Source: Pseudomonas solani (lineage in GTDB: Bacteria; Pseudomonadota; Gammaproteobacteria; Pseudomonadales; Pseudomonadaceae). Taken from it: 64,000 nt of DNA. Of this stretch, positions 39,151-48,141 are shown one piece after another. Location: assembly GCF_026072635.1 (NCBI RefSeq), contig NZ_AP023081.1, positions 4,026,501 to 4,090,500 of the forward strand, read 5' to 3'. Positions within the stretch are counted from its first letter, which is position 1; the number at the start of each line of letters is the position of its first letter. Position numbers and translations under genes: made by a program. Under the pieces are notes generated by a model. It was not told the DNA's origin. It did not search any database and saw nothing but the letters and a program-made list of their open reading frames with translations.

Positions 39151-41383
39151 TGTCATGCCGCTGCAACAGCGTTCTCCTAAGCTCGGGCGCCTCGTGGTGA
39201 TCGGGCTTGGCCTGATCGGCGGCTCCTTTGCCAAGGGGCTGCGTGAGAAGGGGGCGTTCGATGAAGTCGTGGGTGTCGATCTGGACGCCGAGTCGCGCCG
39301 CCTGGCCGTGGAGCTGGGGGTGGTGGACCGTTGCGAGGTCGATCTCGCTGCCGCCTGTCAGGGGGCTGCGGTGATCCAGCTCGCCGTGCCTATCCTGGCC
39401 ATGGAGCGCCTGCTGAAAGAGCTGGCGCAGCTCGATCTCGGCAATGTGGTGCTGACCGATGTCGGCAGCGCCAAAGGCAATGTCGTGCGTGCCGCGCGCC
39501 TGGCTTTCGATGGTATGCCGGCGCGTTTCGTGCCCGGGCACCCCATCGCCGGCTCCGAGCAGAGCGGGGTGGAGGCGGCCAATGGCGCACTCTTCAGTCG
39601 CCACAAAGTGATCCTGACGCCTCAGGATTCCACCGATGCCGACGCACTGGCTCTGGTCGATGCGCTCTGGCGCGAGCTGGGTGCCGACGTCGAGCACATG
39701 CAGGTCGAGCATCACGACGAAGTGCTTGCCGCCACCAGCCACTTGCCGCATCTGTTGGCATTCGGCCTGGTGGATTCGCTCGCCAAGCGCAGCGAGAACC
39801 TGGAGATTTTCCGCTATGCCGCCGGTGGCTTCCGCGACTTCACGCGGATCGCTGGCAGTGATCCAGTCATGTGGCACGACATCTTTCTCGCCAACCGCGA
39901 GGCCGTGCTGCGGGTACTGGACGCATTTCGTGGCGACCTCGACGCCTTGCGCGACGCGGTCGACGCTGGGGATGGGCATCAACTGCTGGGCGTTTTCACT
40001 CGCGCCCGCGTCGCCCGCGAACATTTCAGTAAAATCCTGGCCCGCAGGGCCTATGTGGACGCCATGCACAATAACGACCTGATTTACCTGGCCCAGCCGG
40101 GTGGCCGCCTTTCCGGGCGTATCCGCGTTCCGGGCGACAAGTCCATTTCCCACCGCTCGATCATGCTCGGCTCCCTGGCCGAAGGCACGACCGAGGTCGA
40201 GGGCTTTCTCGAGGGTGAAGACGCCCTGGCGACTCTGCAGGCGTTCCGCGACATGGGGGTGGTCATCGAAGGCCCGCACCATGGCCGCGTGACCATCCAT
40301 GGTGTTGGCCTGCATGGCCTGAAGCAGCCGCCCGGCCCGTTGTACCTGGGTAACTCCGGTACCTCCATGCGCCTGCTTAGCGGCCTGCTCGCCGCCCAGC
40401 CGTTCGACACCACCCTGACCGGCGACGCTTCGCTGTCCAAGCGCCCGATGAATCGCGTGGCCAAGCCGCTGCGCGAAATGGGCGCGGTGATCGAAACTGC
40501 CGCCGAAGGCCGTCCGCCAGTGGTCATCCGTGGTGGCCAGCGCCTTACCGGCATGAGCTACGAGATGCCGATGGCCAGCGCCCAGGTCAAATCCTGCCTG
40601 CTGCTCGCCGGTCTCTATGCCGCCGGTGAGACCTCCGTCACCGAGCCCGCGCCGACCCGTGATCACACCGAGCGCATGCTGCAGGGCTTCGGCTACCCCG
40701 TTGCCGTGGATGGCAGCACTGCAACCGTGGAAAGCGGTCACAAGCTGTCTTCGACCCATATCGAAGTGCCTGCGGACATTTCCTCGGCAGCCTTCTTCCT
40801 GGTCGCCGCGAGCATCGCCGAGGGCTCCGAACTGCTGCTGGAACACGTGGGCATCAACCCGACCCGTACCGGCGTGATCGACATCCTCAAGCTGATGGGC
40901 GCCGATATCACCTTGGAGAACCAGCGCGAAGTGGGTGGCGAGCCGGTTGCTGATATTCGCGTGCGCGCAGCGAAGCTCAAGGGCATCGATATTCCCGAGG
41001 ACCTGGTGCCGCTGGCCATCGACGAGTTCCCGGTGTTGTTCGTCGCTGCCGCCTGTGCCGAAGGGCGTACCGTACTGCGTGGCGCCGAAGAGCTGCGGGT
41101 CAAGGAATCCGATCGCATCCAGGTGATGGCCGATGGCCTGGTAGCGCTGGGCGTGAAGGCTGAGCCGACCCCGGACGGCATCATCATCGACGGCGGTGCC
41201 TTCGGTGGTGGTGAGGTCTGGAGCCATGGCGACCACCGTATCGCCATGTCCTTCAGCGTCGCTTCGCTGCGGGCGGATGGGGCAATCCGTATCCATGATT
41301 GCGCCAACGTCGCGACCTCCTTCCCGAACTTCCTCGGGCTGGCGGCACAGGTCGGCATCCAAGTCGCCGAAGAGGGCAAGTGA
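39143..41383 (+). CDS. TyrA-AroA fusion: prephenate/arogenate dehydrogenase and EPSP synthase
   Basis: 746 residues from the GTG at 39143 (AGGTG seven bases upstream), overlapping the end of hisC; an ATG at 39155 is the alternative. Residues ~1-305 are TyrA ([35 protein letters not shown]). Residues ~315-746 are EPSP synthase ([60 protein letters not shown]). The fusion is characteristic of Pseudomonas (TyrC-AroF in P. stutzeri, PA3164) and gives two shikimate/tyrosine steps in one protein. Both halves have complete motifs. Confidence 0.95.
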   Translation: MADVMPLQQRSPKLGRLVVIGLGLIGGSFAKGLREKGAFDEVVGVDLDAESRRLAVELGVVDRCEVDLAAACQGAAVIQLAVPILAMERLLKELAQLDLGNVVLTDVGSAKGNVVRAARLAFDGMPARFVPGHPIAGSEQSGVEAANGALFSRHKVILTPQDSTDADALALVDALWRELGADVEHMQVEHHDEVLAATSHLPHLLAFGLVDSLAKRSENLEIFRYAAGGFRDFTRIAGSDPVMWHDIFLANREAVLRVLDAFRGDLDALRDAVDAGDGHQLLGVFTRARVAREHFSKILARRAYVDAMHNNDLIYLAQPGGRLSGRIRVPGDKSISHRSIMLGSLAEGTTEVEGFLEGEDALATLQAFRDMGVVIEGPHHGRVTIHGVGLHGLKQPPGPLYLGNSGTSMRLLSGLLAAQPFDTTLTGDASLSKRPMNRVAKPLREMGAVIETAAEGRPPVVIRGGQRLTGMSYEMPMASAQVKSCLLLAGLYAAGETSVTEPAPTRDHTERMLQGFGYPVAVDGSTATVESGHKLSSTHIEVPADISSAAFFLVAASIAEGSELLLEHVGINPTRTGVIDILKLMGADITLENQREVGGEPVADIRVRAAKLKGIDIPEDLVPLAIDEFPVLFVAAACAEGRTVLRGAEELRVKESDRIQVMADGLVALGVKAEPTPDGIIIDGGAFGGGEVWSHGDHRIAMSFSVASLRADGAIRIHDCANVATSFPNFLGLAAQVGIQVAEEGK

Positions 41384-42069
41384 TGAGTACTGCAGCGCCG
41401 GTCATCGCCATCGACGGCCCGGGTGGCTCGGGTAAGGGCACGGTCGCGGGCTTGCTGGCCAAGCGCCTCGGCTGGAACCTGCTTGACTCCGGTGCGCTTT
41501 ATCGCCTGCTGGCCTTCGCGGCGCGTAACCATGGCGTCGACCTGACCAACGAGGAGTCGCTGAAGGTTCTGGCGGCGCACCTCGATGTGCAGTTCCTCTC
41601 CAATGCCGGTGGCGTGCAGCGGATCATCCTCGAAGGTGAGGACGTCTCCGACGTCATCCGCACCGAGACGGTGGGGGCGGGGGCTTCGCAGGTTGCCGCA
41701 TTGCCGGCGGTGCGCGATGCGCTGTTGCAGCGTCAGCGTGCCTTCCAGGAGGCGCCCGGTCTGGTCGCCGATGGTCGCGACATGGGGACCGTGGTGTTCC
41801 CCGATGCGCCGCTGAAGATATTCCTCACTGCCACTGCAGAAGAGCGCGCGCGCCGCCGCTATCTGCAGTTGAAAGGCAAGGGCATGGAAGTCGAGATGGC
41901 TTCCCTGCTGAACGAGATCATCGAGCGGGATGAGCGTGATACACAGCGCTCGGTTGCGCCGCTCAAGCCCGCCAAGGATGCACTGATCCTCGACTCCACC
42001 CATCTGAGCATCGACGAGGTGCTGGAGCGGATTCTCGCGGCTTTTGCTGATCTGGGGCTGGATGACTGA
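41383..42069 (+). CDS. cmk: Cytidylate kinase
   Basis: 228 residues from the ATG at 41383, overlapping the fusion gene by ATGA. P-loop GPGGSGKGT (12-20), [24 protein letters not shown], and [10 protein letters not shown]. It phosphorylates CMP and dCMP, and supplies CTP for the CMP-sugar step of the O-antigen locus indirectly. Strong terminator-like hairpin follows. Confidence 0.96.
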   Translation: MSTAAPVIAIDGPGGSGKGTVAGLLAKRLGWNLLDSGALYRLLAFAARNHGVDLTNEESLKVLAAHLDVQFLSNAGGVQRIILEGEDVSDVIRTETVGAGASQVAALPAVRDALLQRQRAFQEAPGLVADGRDMGTVVFPDAPLKIFLTATAEERARRRYLQLKGKGMEVEMASLLNEIIERDERDTQRSVAPLKPAKDALILDSTHLSIDEVLERILAAFADLGLDD

Positions 42070-42432
42070 TCGGATATCTACGCCGACAACGCCGCGGCCC
42101 CCGGTCGCGGCGTTGTCGTTTTCACAGCGACCAGGGCATTGGCGATCCGTCGGGCTGAATGCCCGGCTTCGCCAAGTCGTGGCAATTGACGGCAGTCAGC
42201 CTCATTGCTAACATTCCAGCCCTTATGTCGGCTTGATTTCTCTCGTTAGAGGTCGAGCCGGTTCTGATTCCGAAAGGATGTGCCTCATTGCCAGTCATCC
42301 GACTGAGCGTGGTGCCGCAGGGGTGGAACGGGATACCAGTTAACGTCCCTTTCACCTTTAATCACTGACTTGACCGCATTTGCTGGTAGTGCGGAATAGG
42401 GCCTTTAGTGGCCTTTGACTACAGGTATGATC
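42070..42432. other. Intergenic cmk-rpsA: terminator and rpsA leader
   Basis: 363 bp with no gene. It holds the hairpin at 42085-42117 and then an AT-richer leader of rpsA. S1 mRNA leaders in gammaproteobacteria are autoregulated through folded 5' UTRs; I can see no assignable boxes. Confidence 0.5.
42085..42122 (+). terminator. Terminator after cmk
   Basis: GACAACGCCGCG / CGCGGCGTTGTC forms a 12-base stem with a nine-base loop followed by GTTTTC, 15 nt after the cmk stop. Confidence 0.75.
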
Positions 42433-44112
42433 ATGAGCGAAAGCTTTGCAGAACTTTTTGAAGAAAGCCTGAAATCCCTCGACATGCAGCCGGGTGCCAT
42501 CATCACCGGCATCGTGGTCGACATCGACGGTGACTGGGTCACCGTGCATGCTGGCCTCAAGTCCGAGGGCGTCATCCCGGTCGAGCAGTTCTACAACGAA
42601 CAGGGCGAGCTGACCATCAGCGTGGGTGACGAAGTTCACGTTGCGCTGGACGCGGTAGAAGATGGCTTTGGTGAAACCAAGCTGTCCCGCGAGAAAGCCA
42701 AGCGCGCCGAGTGCTGGATTGTTCTGGAAGCTGCTTTCGCTGCTGAAGAAGTGGTCAAGGGCGTTATCAACGGTAAGGTCAAAGGCGGTTTCACCGTCGA
42801 CGTCAGCGGCATCCGCGCGTTCCTGCCGGGCTCCCTGGTGGACGTCCGCCCCGTGCGCGACACCACTCACCTGGAAGGCAAAGAGCTCGAGTTCAAAGTC
42901 ATCAAGCTCGACCAGAAGCGCAACAACGTTGTCGTTTCCCGCCGCAGTGTCCTGGAAGCCGAGAACAGCGCCGAGCGTGAAGCTCTGCTGGAATCCCTGC
43001 AGGAAGGCCAGCAAGTCAAAGGTATCGTCAAGAACCTCACTGACTACGGCGCATTCGTTGATCTGGGCGGCGTAGACGGCCTGCTGCACATCACCGACAT
43101 GGCTTGGAAGCGCATCAAGCACCCGTCCGAGATCGTCAACGTTGGCGACGAGATCGACGTCAAGGTTCTGAAGTTCGACCGCGAGCGCAACCGCGTCTCC
43201 CTGGGCCTGAAGCAACTGGGCGAAGACCCATGGGTTGCCATCAAGGCTCGCTACCCGGAAGGCACCCGCGTAACCGCGCGCGTTACCAACCTGACCGACT
43301 ACGGCTGCTTCGCAGAGCTGGAAGAAGGCGTGGAAGGTCTGGTGCACGTTTCCGAGATGGATTGGACCAACAAGAACATCCACCCGTCCAAAGTCGTTCA
43401 GGTTGGCGACGAAGTGGAAGTTCAGGTTCTCGACATCGACGAAGAGCGTCGTCGTATCTCCCTGGGTATCAAGCAGTGCAAATCCAACCCGTGGGAAGAC
43501 TTCTCCGGTCGCTTCAATAAAGGCGACAAGATCTCCGGCACCATCAAGTCGATCACCGATTTCGGTATCTTCATTGGTCTGGAAGGCGGCATCGACGGCC
43601 TGGTTCACCTGTCCGACATTTCCTGGAACGAAGTTGGCGAAGAAGCCGTACGTCGTTTCAAGAAAGGCGACGAGCTGGATACCGTCATCCTGTCCGTAGA
43701 TCCGGAGCGCGAGCGCATCTCCCTGGGTATCAAGCAGCTGGAAGACGATCCGTTCTCCAACTACGCCTCCCTGAACGAGAAGGGCACCATCGTGCGCGGT
43801 ATCGTCAAGGAAGTTGATGCCAAGGGCGCTGTAATCACCCTGGGCGATGACATCGAAGGCATCCTGAAAGCCTCCGAAATCAGCCGTGATCGCGTTGAAG
43901 ACGCGCGCAACGTGCTGAAAGAAGGCGAAGAAGTCGAAGCCAAGATCATCAGCATCGACCGTAAGAGCCGCGTCATCAGCCTGTCCGTCAAGTCGAAAGA
44001 CGTGGACGACGAGAAAGACGCAATGAAGGAACTGCGCAAGCAGGAATCCGAGAGCACTGGTCCGACCACCATTGGTGATCTGATCCGCGCTCAGATGGAG
44101 AACCAGGGCTAA
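42433..44112 (+). CDS. rpsA: 30S ribosomal protein S1
   Basis: 559 residues from the ATG at 42433 ([16 protein letters not shown] at 42423-42425), the same length as P. aeruginosa S1; upstream ATGs at 42415 and 42427 would add non-family residues. Six S1 OB-fold repeats are present, the later ones almost identical in [24 protein letters not shown] and [14 protein letters not shown]. It recruits mRNA to the 30S subunit. Confidence 0.97.
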   Translation: MSESFAELFEESLKSLDMQPGAIITGIVVDIDGDWVTVHAGLKSEGVIPVEQFYNEQGELTISVGDEVHVALDAVEDGFGETKLSREKAKRAECWIVLEAAFAAEEVVKGVINGKVKGGFTVDVSGIRAFLPGSLVDVRPVRDTTHLEGKELEFKVIKLDQKRNNVVVSRRSVLEAENSAEREALLESLQEGQQVKGIVKNLTDYGAFVDLGGVDGLLHITDMAWKRIKHPSEIVNVGDEIDVKVLKFDRERNRVSLGLKQLGEDPWVAIKARYPEGTRVTARVTNLTDYGCFAELEEGVEGLVHVSEMDWTNKNIHPSKVVQVGDEVEVQVLDIDEERRRISLGIKQCKSNPWEDFSGRFNKGDKISGTIKSITDFGIFIGLEGGIDGLVHLSDISWNEVGEEAVRRFKKGDELDTVILSVDPERERISLGIKQLEDDPFSNYASLNEKGTIVRGIVKEVDAKGAVITLGDDIEGILKASEISRDRVEDARNVLKEGEEVEAKIISIDRKSRVISLSVKSKDVDDEKDAMKELRKQESESTGPTTIGDLIRAQMENQG

Positions 44113-44129
44113 GTCCTGATTCCTTCATC

Positions 44130-44160
44130 AAAAAGGGCGGCCTAGGCCGCCCTTTTTGTT
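44130..44160 (+). terminator. Terminator after rpsA
   Basis: AAAAAGGGCGGCC TA GGCCGCCCTTTTTGTT, an intense palindrome with T-run, 18 nt after the rpsA stop. Confidence 0.92.
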
Positions 44161-44261
44161 GCCTGAGTTTTACCCTCGGTTATTAGGGCTGTTCAAAGCT
44201 CCGTGGTCATGCTAAAACCGCGTAGAGCTGATCTAGCCGCTTGATATAGAAGGGAAAAACC

Positions 44262-44546
44262 ATGACCAAGTCGGAGTTGATCGAACGAATCGTTACCCAT
44301 CAGGGCCAGCTTTCCTCGAAGGATGTGGAGCTTGCCATCAAGACCATGCTCGAGCAGATGTCCCAGGCATTGGCCACGGGCGATCGTATCGAGATACGCG
44401 GCTTTGGCAGCTTCTCCCTGCATTTTCGTGCGCCTCGCACGGGGCGCAACCCGAAGACCGGCGAGTCTGTCCGTCTGGATGGGAAGTTTGTGCCGCATTT
44501 CAAGCCGGGCAAGGAGTTGCGGGATCGGGTTAACGAAGAGGAGTAG
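44262..44546 (+). CDS. ihfB: Integration host factor beta subunit
   Basis: 94 residues. [32 protein letters not shown] with intercalating Pro64. It forms a heterodimer with IhfA and bends DNA. The ATG has GAAGGG upstream. In P. aeruginosa ihfB precedes the O-antigen locus, as here. Confidence 0.97.
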   Translation: MTKSELIERIVTHQGQLSSKDVELAIKTMLEQMSQALATGDRIEIRGFGSFSLHFRAPRTGRNPKTGESVRLDGKFVPHFKPGKELRDRVNEEE

Positions 44547-45236
44547 GCTTTAGCTTGAGGTAATTGAGCGGAGGGGTGCGCTGTGAATCCCCCGTCTTCA
44601 AGGCTGGTGCTGACACCTCCCTGCTTGCGAAATACTAGGAAGCAGGCAGAATGCGACTCCAGTTGTCTTGGAGCAAGGTCGTTTCTCCACTCTCTGGCGT
44701 ATTTGCAGGTAGCTAAGCCAGTAACTCGCACCTAGGGCTGAGTCCCTCTGGTTTCGTTATCGTTAAGGGATTTGCTTGTGCGGTACTCCTTGATCCTTCC
44801 TCTGGGTATTCTCTTCGGCGCTGTACGATACTGCTATGGCCCGCAAATTTTCTTTCGATGGACTAAGCGCTTTCAATCCGACCCGCGAGTGGTTGAGTGC
44901 TTCGATTGGATTTCCTATCGATTGGCTCCAGCGTCCCTAGGCCGTGTTCCCGCTACGCGCTATTGGCACAGTGAAGGATGAAGTGATTACTGGTAGTACT
45001 TAGGCGCCAAGTGATCTGTTTCTGATTATTGTAAGGACATAAAATATTTTGCATGGCTGCTTCAGGTTCACTGTAAAGGCTCGCTATTGATATGTCTGTT
45101 GTTTCCTTTTGGAATAAATGAACTCAATGCTACTTCTGATGGCTGGGGCTCTTGTAAGGCTCCGTGGCTAAATTTGTATGGATGACTATATGGCTTTTTT
45201 TGCTGATCATGTTGTTCTGGGTGCAGAGGTTTATTG
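44547..45236. other. 690-bp leader region before the O-antigen locus
   Basis: No recognisable gene. An AT-rich shift begins here. It holds an inverted repeat CCTGCTT / AAGCAGG (44620-44646), a JUMPstart-like sequence (44708-44721) and a 69-residue frame at 44772-44981 with weak coding signs and no family resemblance. The wzz gene (and a LapA-domain gene) found here in P. aeruginosa are absent. The promoter of the O-antigen operon must lie here; the AT-rich stretch 45020-45060 is the likely zone. Confidence 0.5.
44708..44721 (+). promoter_or_regulatory. JUMPstart/ops-like sequence
   Basis: GGTAGCTAAGCCAG matches the GGTAGCT...AAGCCAG core of the enterobacterial JUMPstart (GGTAGCTGTTAAGCCAG) minus three bases. 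It lies about 515 bp upstream of the first gene of a long surface-polysaccharide operon on the same strand, where RfaH-recruiting ops elements are found. Resemblance only. Confidence 0.35.
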
Positions 45237-46067
45237 ATGAAGCTCTTCATGATAACCAATTGCCTCGATCTGGCAGAGTTTGCCATCACTAGTGGCGTGG
45301 ATCGTATCTTTGTAGATACTGAGATTCTTGGTAAGGATGCGCGTCAGGGGCACCTTAACACCGTGATCAGTCGGCACACATTGGATGATGTTCGTAGGAT
45401 TAGGCCTGTAGTGCCAGAGGGGCGTTTGCTGGTTCGTGTGAATCCAATCCATGAGGGAACCAAGGCTGAGATCGATCTCGCAATTGAGGCAGGCGCTGAT
45501 GTGCTCATGCTTCCGATGTTTCATCGTGTAGAGGAGGTTGAGTTATTCATAGCGGCTGTGGGGGGGCGTGCGCGCTGCAACCTTCTCGTTGAGACGGTAT
45601 CTGCTGCTGCCAATTTGAAAGCGTGCATCGAAGTGCCAGGTGTTGATGAGGTGCATATCGGTCTAAACGACCTTCATCTGGAGCTTGGCCTCGATTTCAT
45701 GTTTGAGCCTCTGGCCAGCGGAATGGTCGATAGCATGGCTACGATATTACGCGATAGTGGTAAGCCTTTTGGCATAGGCGGCATCGCTCGTGTCGGCGAG
45801 GGGTTGTTGCCAGCGGAGCTGCTACTGGCCGAGCATGCTCGTCTAGGATCCAGTGCCGCCATTCTGTCTAGAACGTTTCATCGTCAGGCTTCGTCTGTTG
45901 CCGAAATCAAAAAGCAAATGGACTTCTCCGCCGAAGTTAGCAAACTAAAGAGCGCATATCAGGAAAGTAAGGGGTATGATTCGGAGGTTTTGCAAGCTAA
46001 GCATCGAGACGTTCAAGAAAAAGTAGAGATGATAGTTGAGTCGATAAAGGCACGCAGGTTGAAGTGA
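45237..46067 (+). CDS. HpcH/HpaI-family aldolase-like protein, first gene of the O-antigen locus
   Basis: 276 residues from the ATG at 45237 (AGAGG at 45225). Residues 1-220 form a TIM-barrel with VRVNPIHEGTKAEIDLAIEAGADVLMLPMFH, Glu in LLVETVSAAANL, and HIGLNDLHLELGL, as in citrate lyase-beta and HpcH aldolases, which cleave or join carbonyl compounds with a metal-bound acid. Residues ~225-276 form a charged coiled-coil tail. The stop overlaps the flippase start. Its substrate and place in sugar synthesis are unknown. AT-richer codon use than upstream genes. Confidence 0.7.
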   Translation: MKLFMITNCLDLAEFAITSGVDRIFVDTEILGKDARQGHLNTVISRHTLDDVRRIRPVVPEGRLLVRVNPIHEGTKAEIDLAIEAGADVLMLPMFHRVEEVELFIAAVGGRARCNLLVETVSAAANLKACIEVPGVDEVHIGLNDLHLELGLDFMFEPLASGMVDSMATILRDSGKPFGIGGIARVGEGLLPAELLLAEHARLGSSAAILSRTFHRQASSVAEIKKQMDFSAEVSKLKSAYQESKGYDSEVLQAKHRDVQEKVEMIVESIKARRLK

Positions 46068-47602
46068 TGACGCAGGCGCAGCGAAACTTGCTTGGGGCTG
46101 GGCTCTTTTTGGGCTTGGCTTTGATGGGCGGGCGGCTGGCAGGTTTCGGTCGGGAAGTTTTAATCGCGTCTTCATTCGGTTTGTCCGCTGAAGCAGATAT
46201 CGCAATCATTCTTCTCTCGATCCCTGATCTTCTTGTCAATCTCCTCTTGTCTGGGGGATTAAGTGTCGCGCTAGTTCCTGCATTGAGATCGGCAGATTCA
46301 GACAAAGCGGCGGCGCTTTTTATCCAGGCCTCTATTGTAGTGGGAGGGGGATTCGCCGTGCTAGCGGCGATATTTGCAGTGGCGCCGACTGTTTGGCTCT
46401 ACTTGCTTGCTCCAGGTCTGCTCAGTCCGTTGCGCTGGCTGGACAGTTGGATGATCTATGCCATTGCCGCCGCTATCCCGCTAACTGCGCTATCTGGCGT
46501 TAGTTCGGCGGCGTTGAATTCAAAAGACCGTTTTTTTGTGGCAGGCTGCGGTACGTTGATATTCAACCTCTGCATTATTGGTGGGTTGTTCTACGCGTTG
46601 GCTGTTGGTGGGCGGTATCTCTCTTGGCTATGTGCCGGGATTTTCCTAGGTGCATTAGTTCGCTGGGTTAGTCAGCTTTCAGCGCTTCGAGTCGGACGTC
46701 TGCCTAAAAAGCATGACGTGTCTTGTGGGTGGGTTCTGGACCGCCAGTTATTGCTTGGTTTTGTTGCAGGGCTTGCTTCGGCCTCTCTACTGGTGATAGT
46801 GCCCCTGGTCATTCGGGCGGGGGCATCATGGCTCGGAGAGGGCGAGTTAGCGGCGTTCAATTACGCCGTTAAGTTGATCGAATTGCCGCTTGGTATTCTT
46901 ATTACCACCCTCGCTACTGTGGCCTTTCCTCGATTGAGTGAGGCTCATGATCGACAGGATATCGTTGCTTTCAACGAGATTCTGCGTGTGTCGTTACAGC
47001 GGTCGGTGCTGCTGTCCATCGTAATCGTAATGTGTGGGCTTCCATTCATCGATGCTGCGATATTCATACTATTTGGTGGCGGGCAGATAAGCACTGCGGG
47101 TCTACAGCACATTACGACTCTCACACAGGTCGCGTTGCTAAGCGTACCCTTCGTTGGTATTTCAAGCCTCGCTGCGGCTGCTGTAAATGCGCAAAGACGG
47201 CCCGGGCAGGTTCTGCGCCGTACCGCTGCGGTCATGTTGTTCCTTCCTTTACTTTGCATTCCTGGCCTTTGGCTGAAAGAACCTATTGCTCTGATGTTGG
47301 CTCTACCGATTTTTCATATGATGCTGGCTATTAATCTTGCTCGGGCTACTGGAGGGGCTGTGCTTAACGCTGGGCTAGGAGGGGCGTACATTCTTCCGCT
47401 CGGCGCGCTAATTGCTGTCGTGGTCTCAGTGGCAGTATTGATAGATTTCTTCTGTTTGAAGCCTGCCGGGTCATGGCTAGTGGGGCCGTTGGCAATATGG
47501 CGCTTAGGATTGGCGGGAATAGCATTCGGTATCAGTGCTATCGCGGTACTCCATATGATGCGATCACGGGAAAGAGTGGCATTTAATGAAGCGAATATTT
47601 GA
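46067..47602 (+). CDS. wzx: MurJ/MviN-type lipid-linked flippase (Wzx)
   Basis: 511 residues, 13-14 membrane segments. The N-terminus (RLAGFGREVLIASSFGLSAEADIAIILLSIPDLLVNLLLSGGLSVALVPAL) is the MurJ pattern rather than the classical Wzx one. Located in an O-antigen operon with no other flippase, so it most likely flips the lipid-linked repeat unit. It could in principle be a second MurJ, but the context argues against it. Start overlaps the aldolase stop (TGATG); a GTG three bases earlier is possible. Ends 17 bp inside the next gene. Confidence 0.8.
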   Translation: MTQAQRNLLGAGLFLGLALMGGRLAGFGREVLIASSFGLSAEADIAIILLSIPDLLVNLLLSGGLSVALVPALRSADSDKAAALFIQASIVVGGGFAVLAAIFAVAPTVWLYLLAPGLLSPLRWLDSWMIYAIAAAIPLTALSGVSSAALNSKDRFFVAGCGTLIFNLCIIGGLFYALAVGGRYLSWLCAGIFLGALVRWVSQLSALRVGRLPKKHDVSCGWVLDRQLLLGFVAGLASASLLVIVPLVIRAGASWLGEGELAAFNYAVKLIELPLGILITTLATVAFPRLSEAHDRQDIVAFNEILRVSLQRSVLLSIVIVMCGLPFIDAAIFILFGGGQISTAGLQHITTLTQVALLSVPFVGISSLAAAAVNAQRRPGQVLRRTAAVMLFLPLLCIPGLWLKEPIALMLALPIFHMMLAINLARATGGAVLNAGLGGAYILPLGALIAVVVSVAVLIDFFCLKPAGSWLVGPLAIWRLGLAGIAFGISAIAVLHMMRSRERVAFNEANI

Positions 47603-48140
47603 TTTTTCTAGCTCACTTGTGGCGATTGTTCTTCTTTCACCCCTCATGATCGGAGTTGCAGCTGCTATCTATTTTTCTGACTTCGGCCCCGTGCTGTTCA
47701 AGCAGAAGCGTATTGGTCGGGGTGGGCATGAGTTCTTCATCTATAAATTTCGTAGCATGGTAATAGATGCTGATAAGCTTGGTGGCTATTCCACCGCAGA
47801 TGGGGACCCCCGTATCACCAGAGTGGGAAGGTTTATCAGGCGAACTAGCCTTGATGAGCTGCCTCAATTACTGAATGTGCTTTCGGGATCAATGAGTGTT
47901 GTGGGGCCTCGCCCAGATGTACCTGCACAGCGGTCGCTTTACACTGATGCGGAATGGAGCCTACGCCTCAGTGTGCGTCCGGGTATCACGGGTCTTGCTC
48001 AGGCAACGTTACGTTCGGCGGCTACAGAGAGTCAGCGCAAGGAGTTGGATTTGCAATATGCTCGACAGGTCTCCCTGCTCAAGGATATTCAGATTATCCT
48101 GCTGACGTTCAAACAAGTTTTCGGAAAGGGCGGCAACTGA
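47586..48140 (+). CDS. PglC-type phosphoglycosyl transferase (initiating sugar-1-P transferase)
   Basis: 184 residues, the minimal monotopic PGT. One reentrant hydrophobic helix (about 6-28), then FKQKRIGRGGHEFFIYKFRSM, catalytic dyad Asp-Glu in TSLDELPQLLNVLSGSMSVVGPRPD, and RPGITGLAQ. It attaches the first sugar phosphate to undecaprenyl-P at the inner membrane. Given the diacetamidobacillosamine genes here the donor is likely UDP-diNAcBac (by analogy with PglC). P. aeruginosa normally uses the polytopic WbpL; this small type replaces it. Overlaps wzx by 17 bp. Confidence 0.85.
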   Translation: MKRIFDFSSSLVAIVLLSPLMIGVAAAIYFSDFGPVLFKQKRIGRGGHEFFIYKFRSMVIDADKLGGYSTADGDPRITRVGRFIRRTSLDELPQLLNVLSGSMSVVGPRPDVPAQRSLYTDAEWSLRLSVRPGITGLAQATLRSAATESQRKELDLQYARQVSLLKDIQIILLTFKQVFGKGGN

Positions 48141-48141
48141 A

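Noticed and set aside
36883..41362. Two long minus-strand frames opposite pheA/hisC and the TyrA-AroA gene
   Set aside because: Both are shadows of well-supported plus-strand enzymes and lack motifs or ribosome sites.
44772..44981. 69-residue frame in the O-antigen leader as a gene
   Set aside because: No ribosome site of note and no family likeness; kept only as a mention in the leader entry.
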